A stretch of 5,755 nucleotides of DNA from Patescibacteria group bacterium (GTDB lineage: Bacteria; Patescibacteriota; Microgenomatia; Levybacterales; UBA12049): positions 1 to 5,755 of the forward strand of contig JAHIGH010000155.1 of assembly GCA_018900295.1 (NCBI GenBank), given 5' to 3'. The notes beneath the pieces were generated by a model that was not told the DNA's origin, did no database searches, and saw only the letters and a program-made list of their open reading frames with translations. Positions 5,245-5,755 of the stretch are shown in pieces. The translations under genes and the position numbers were made by a program. Each line of letters begins with the position of its first letter. The first letter of the stretch is position 1.

Positions 5245-5682
5245 CTATCCTGTCATACTGTTCTTTACAACCACCTGCGTTGTACGATACACTCCTGCCC
5301 TCTCAGTCGCCAATATCTTTTCAACAATCATTCTATGTAAGTTTTTTATAAGCTCCTCATCAATATTAAATTTGACATTTGACATTTGACATTTGACATT
5401 CTCTATGTGTTCCATCACCTTCCTGTAATTAATAACCTCCTGGATATCCCGCTCGCGTGCCACGACCTCCTGCCCGAACATCGCCTGCTCAGCTTGCGTC
5501 AAATTAAGCTCATTCCCCTCAATATGCGTTCCATGATGCACTGCCCTCACCAATGCGTCTTTCCGAAATTCTTTCTCATAATAAGGCAAAAGCGGTGCAT
5601 GATCCACAACCTCGCGGCACGCCTCAATTATCCCGACATGTTTAAGAATTTTATTTGTTATGGAGTATTTTGGAGTATACAT
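5245..5682 (-). CDS. Fic protein, N-terminal part ending at a premature TAG
   Basis: 145 residues. AVHHGTHIEGNELNLTQAE (47-65) is the N-terminal inhibitory helix of class II Fic proteins; Glu55 would block the ATP site. The usual Ser/Thr four residues before it is Gly51 here, with Thr52 next to it. ERAGVYRTTQVVVKNSMTG (127-145) is the conserved strand region, normally followed by E-I-x-F-x-P-P. The sequence reads G-stop-I-T-F-T-P-P, so one base change (GAG to TAG) explains the break; the full gene would be 352 codons plus stop. Residues 95-105 are encoded by tandem 7-bp repeats in a linker. The ATG at 5682 follows an in-frame TGA and has no ribosome binding site, because a dispersed repeat abuts it. 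The gene is probably decaying, or needs stop-codon readthrough. Confidence 0.78.
   Translation of the reverse strand: MYTPKYSITNKILKHVGIIEACREVVDHAPLLPYYEKEFRKDALVRAVHHGTHIEGNELNLTQAEQAMFGQEVVARERDIQEVINYRKVMEHIENVKCQMSNVKFNIDEELIKNLHRMIVEKILATERAGVYRTTQVVVKNSMTG
5371..5398. repeat. Four tandem copies of the heptamer TTTGACA
   Basis: Exact 7-bp units at 5371, 5378, 5385 and 5392, with a partial TT after. They lie in the Fic gene and encode NVKCQMSNVK-type residues between two helices. Because 7 is not a multiple of 3, gain or loss of one unit shifts the frame. The present copy number keeps it open. Confidence 0.85.
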
Positions 5683-5686
5683 AAGA

Positions 5687-5730
5687 TGTCATTGCGAGAC
5701 CATGAGCTTGCCGAATGGCGAAGCAATCTC
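5687..5730. repeat. Dispersed CATTGCGAG...GCAATCTC hairpin repeat
   Basis: The element starts with TGTCATTGCGAG (5687-5698) and ends with GAAGCAATCTC (5720-5730). Outer arms ATTGC (5691-5695) and GCAAT (5723-5727) pair, and an inner stem GCTT-GCC (5706-5712) with GGC-G-AAGC (5717-5724) closes a GAAT loop. Repeats of this type, scattered between genes, are known in many bacterial genomes; I rely on recall for that. It sits 4 nt from the Fic start codon and appears to have displaced the normal leader. A minus-strand frame open from the window edge to a TAA at 5651 passes through it and could be the tail of an upstream gene. Confidence 0.6.
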
Positions 5731-5755
5731 TAAAATTAACGTTTTCAATTACCTC

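Noticed and set aside
5245..5247. Alternative genetic code
   Set aside because: The code change known in some Patescibacteria reassigns TGA, not TAG. Another frame here also ends at TAG, though it is itself a truncated fragment. One in-frame TAG is better explained by mutation.
5371..5398. Possible CRISPR array
   Set aside because: The units are 7 bp, directly abutting and without spacers, and they lie inside a gene.
5702..5755. Plus-strand frame open to the window edge (MSLPNGEAISK...)
   Set aside because: It begins within the dispersed hairpin repeat and has no family-like sequence or ribosome binding site.
1..5755. tRNA, rRNA or riboswitch genes
   Set aside because: No cloverleaf arms, rRNA-conserved stretches or known riboswitch cores were recognised on either strand by eye; a covariance-model search was not possible.

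Overview
The window looks like an accessory stretch of an AT-rich bacterial genome. A Patescibacteria/CPR-type organism is the best guess. The reasons are a divergent ATP-dependent DNA ligase, a RAYT-type transposase carrying a REP-like palindrome, in-gene heptamer repeats and a dispersed CATTGCGAG...GCAATCTC repeat. This assignment is inference from recalled patterns, not a search. Every supportable gene reads on the minus strand, so the order of transcription runs from high to low coordinates.

Layout, in transcription order. (1) 5755-5683: a dispersed hairpin repeat sits directly against a Fic start codon. (2) 5682-4624: a class II Fic protein with a winged helix, split by one in-frame TAG and carrying four tandem 7-bp repeats. 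(3) 4601-4407: a truncated N-terminus of a type I restriction R-subunit-like protein. (4) 4374-3760: an unrecognised 204-aa protein. (5) 3744-3559: a short orphan fragment. (6) 3554-2556: an intact RhuM-Fic/Doc fusion, enclosed by exact 23-bp direct repeats that also carry the ribosome binding sites of this gene and the next. (7) 2504-2040: a HEPN-like protein with an R-x4-H motif. (8) 2037-1507: a RAYT (Y1 HUH) transposase starting 2 nt after the HEPN stop, flanked by near-identical 22-bp direct repeats and containing a perfect 28-bp palindrome. (9) 1499-1379: a frameshifted small-gene remnant. (10) 1339-506: an intact DUF3800 protein with its own promoter, probably leaderless. (11) 505-157: a non-coding stretch with several inverted repeats and a promoter candidate. 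(12) 156-1: the N-terminus of an ATP-dependent DNA ligase, cut by the window edge.

Taken together, items 2-10 look like a decaying defence or toxin island. Fic, HEPN, RhuM, HsdR-type and DUF3800 proteins are all common in conflict-system neighbourhoods. The two flanking-repeat arrangements suggest that genes arrived, or could leave, as small units. No complete restriction-modification, toxin-antitoxin or CRISPR system is present. I see no clear new system, but the repeat-bounded RhuM and RAYT units and the palindrome inside the RAYT gene deserve follow-up.
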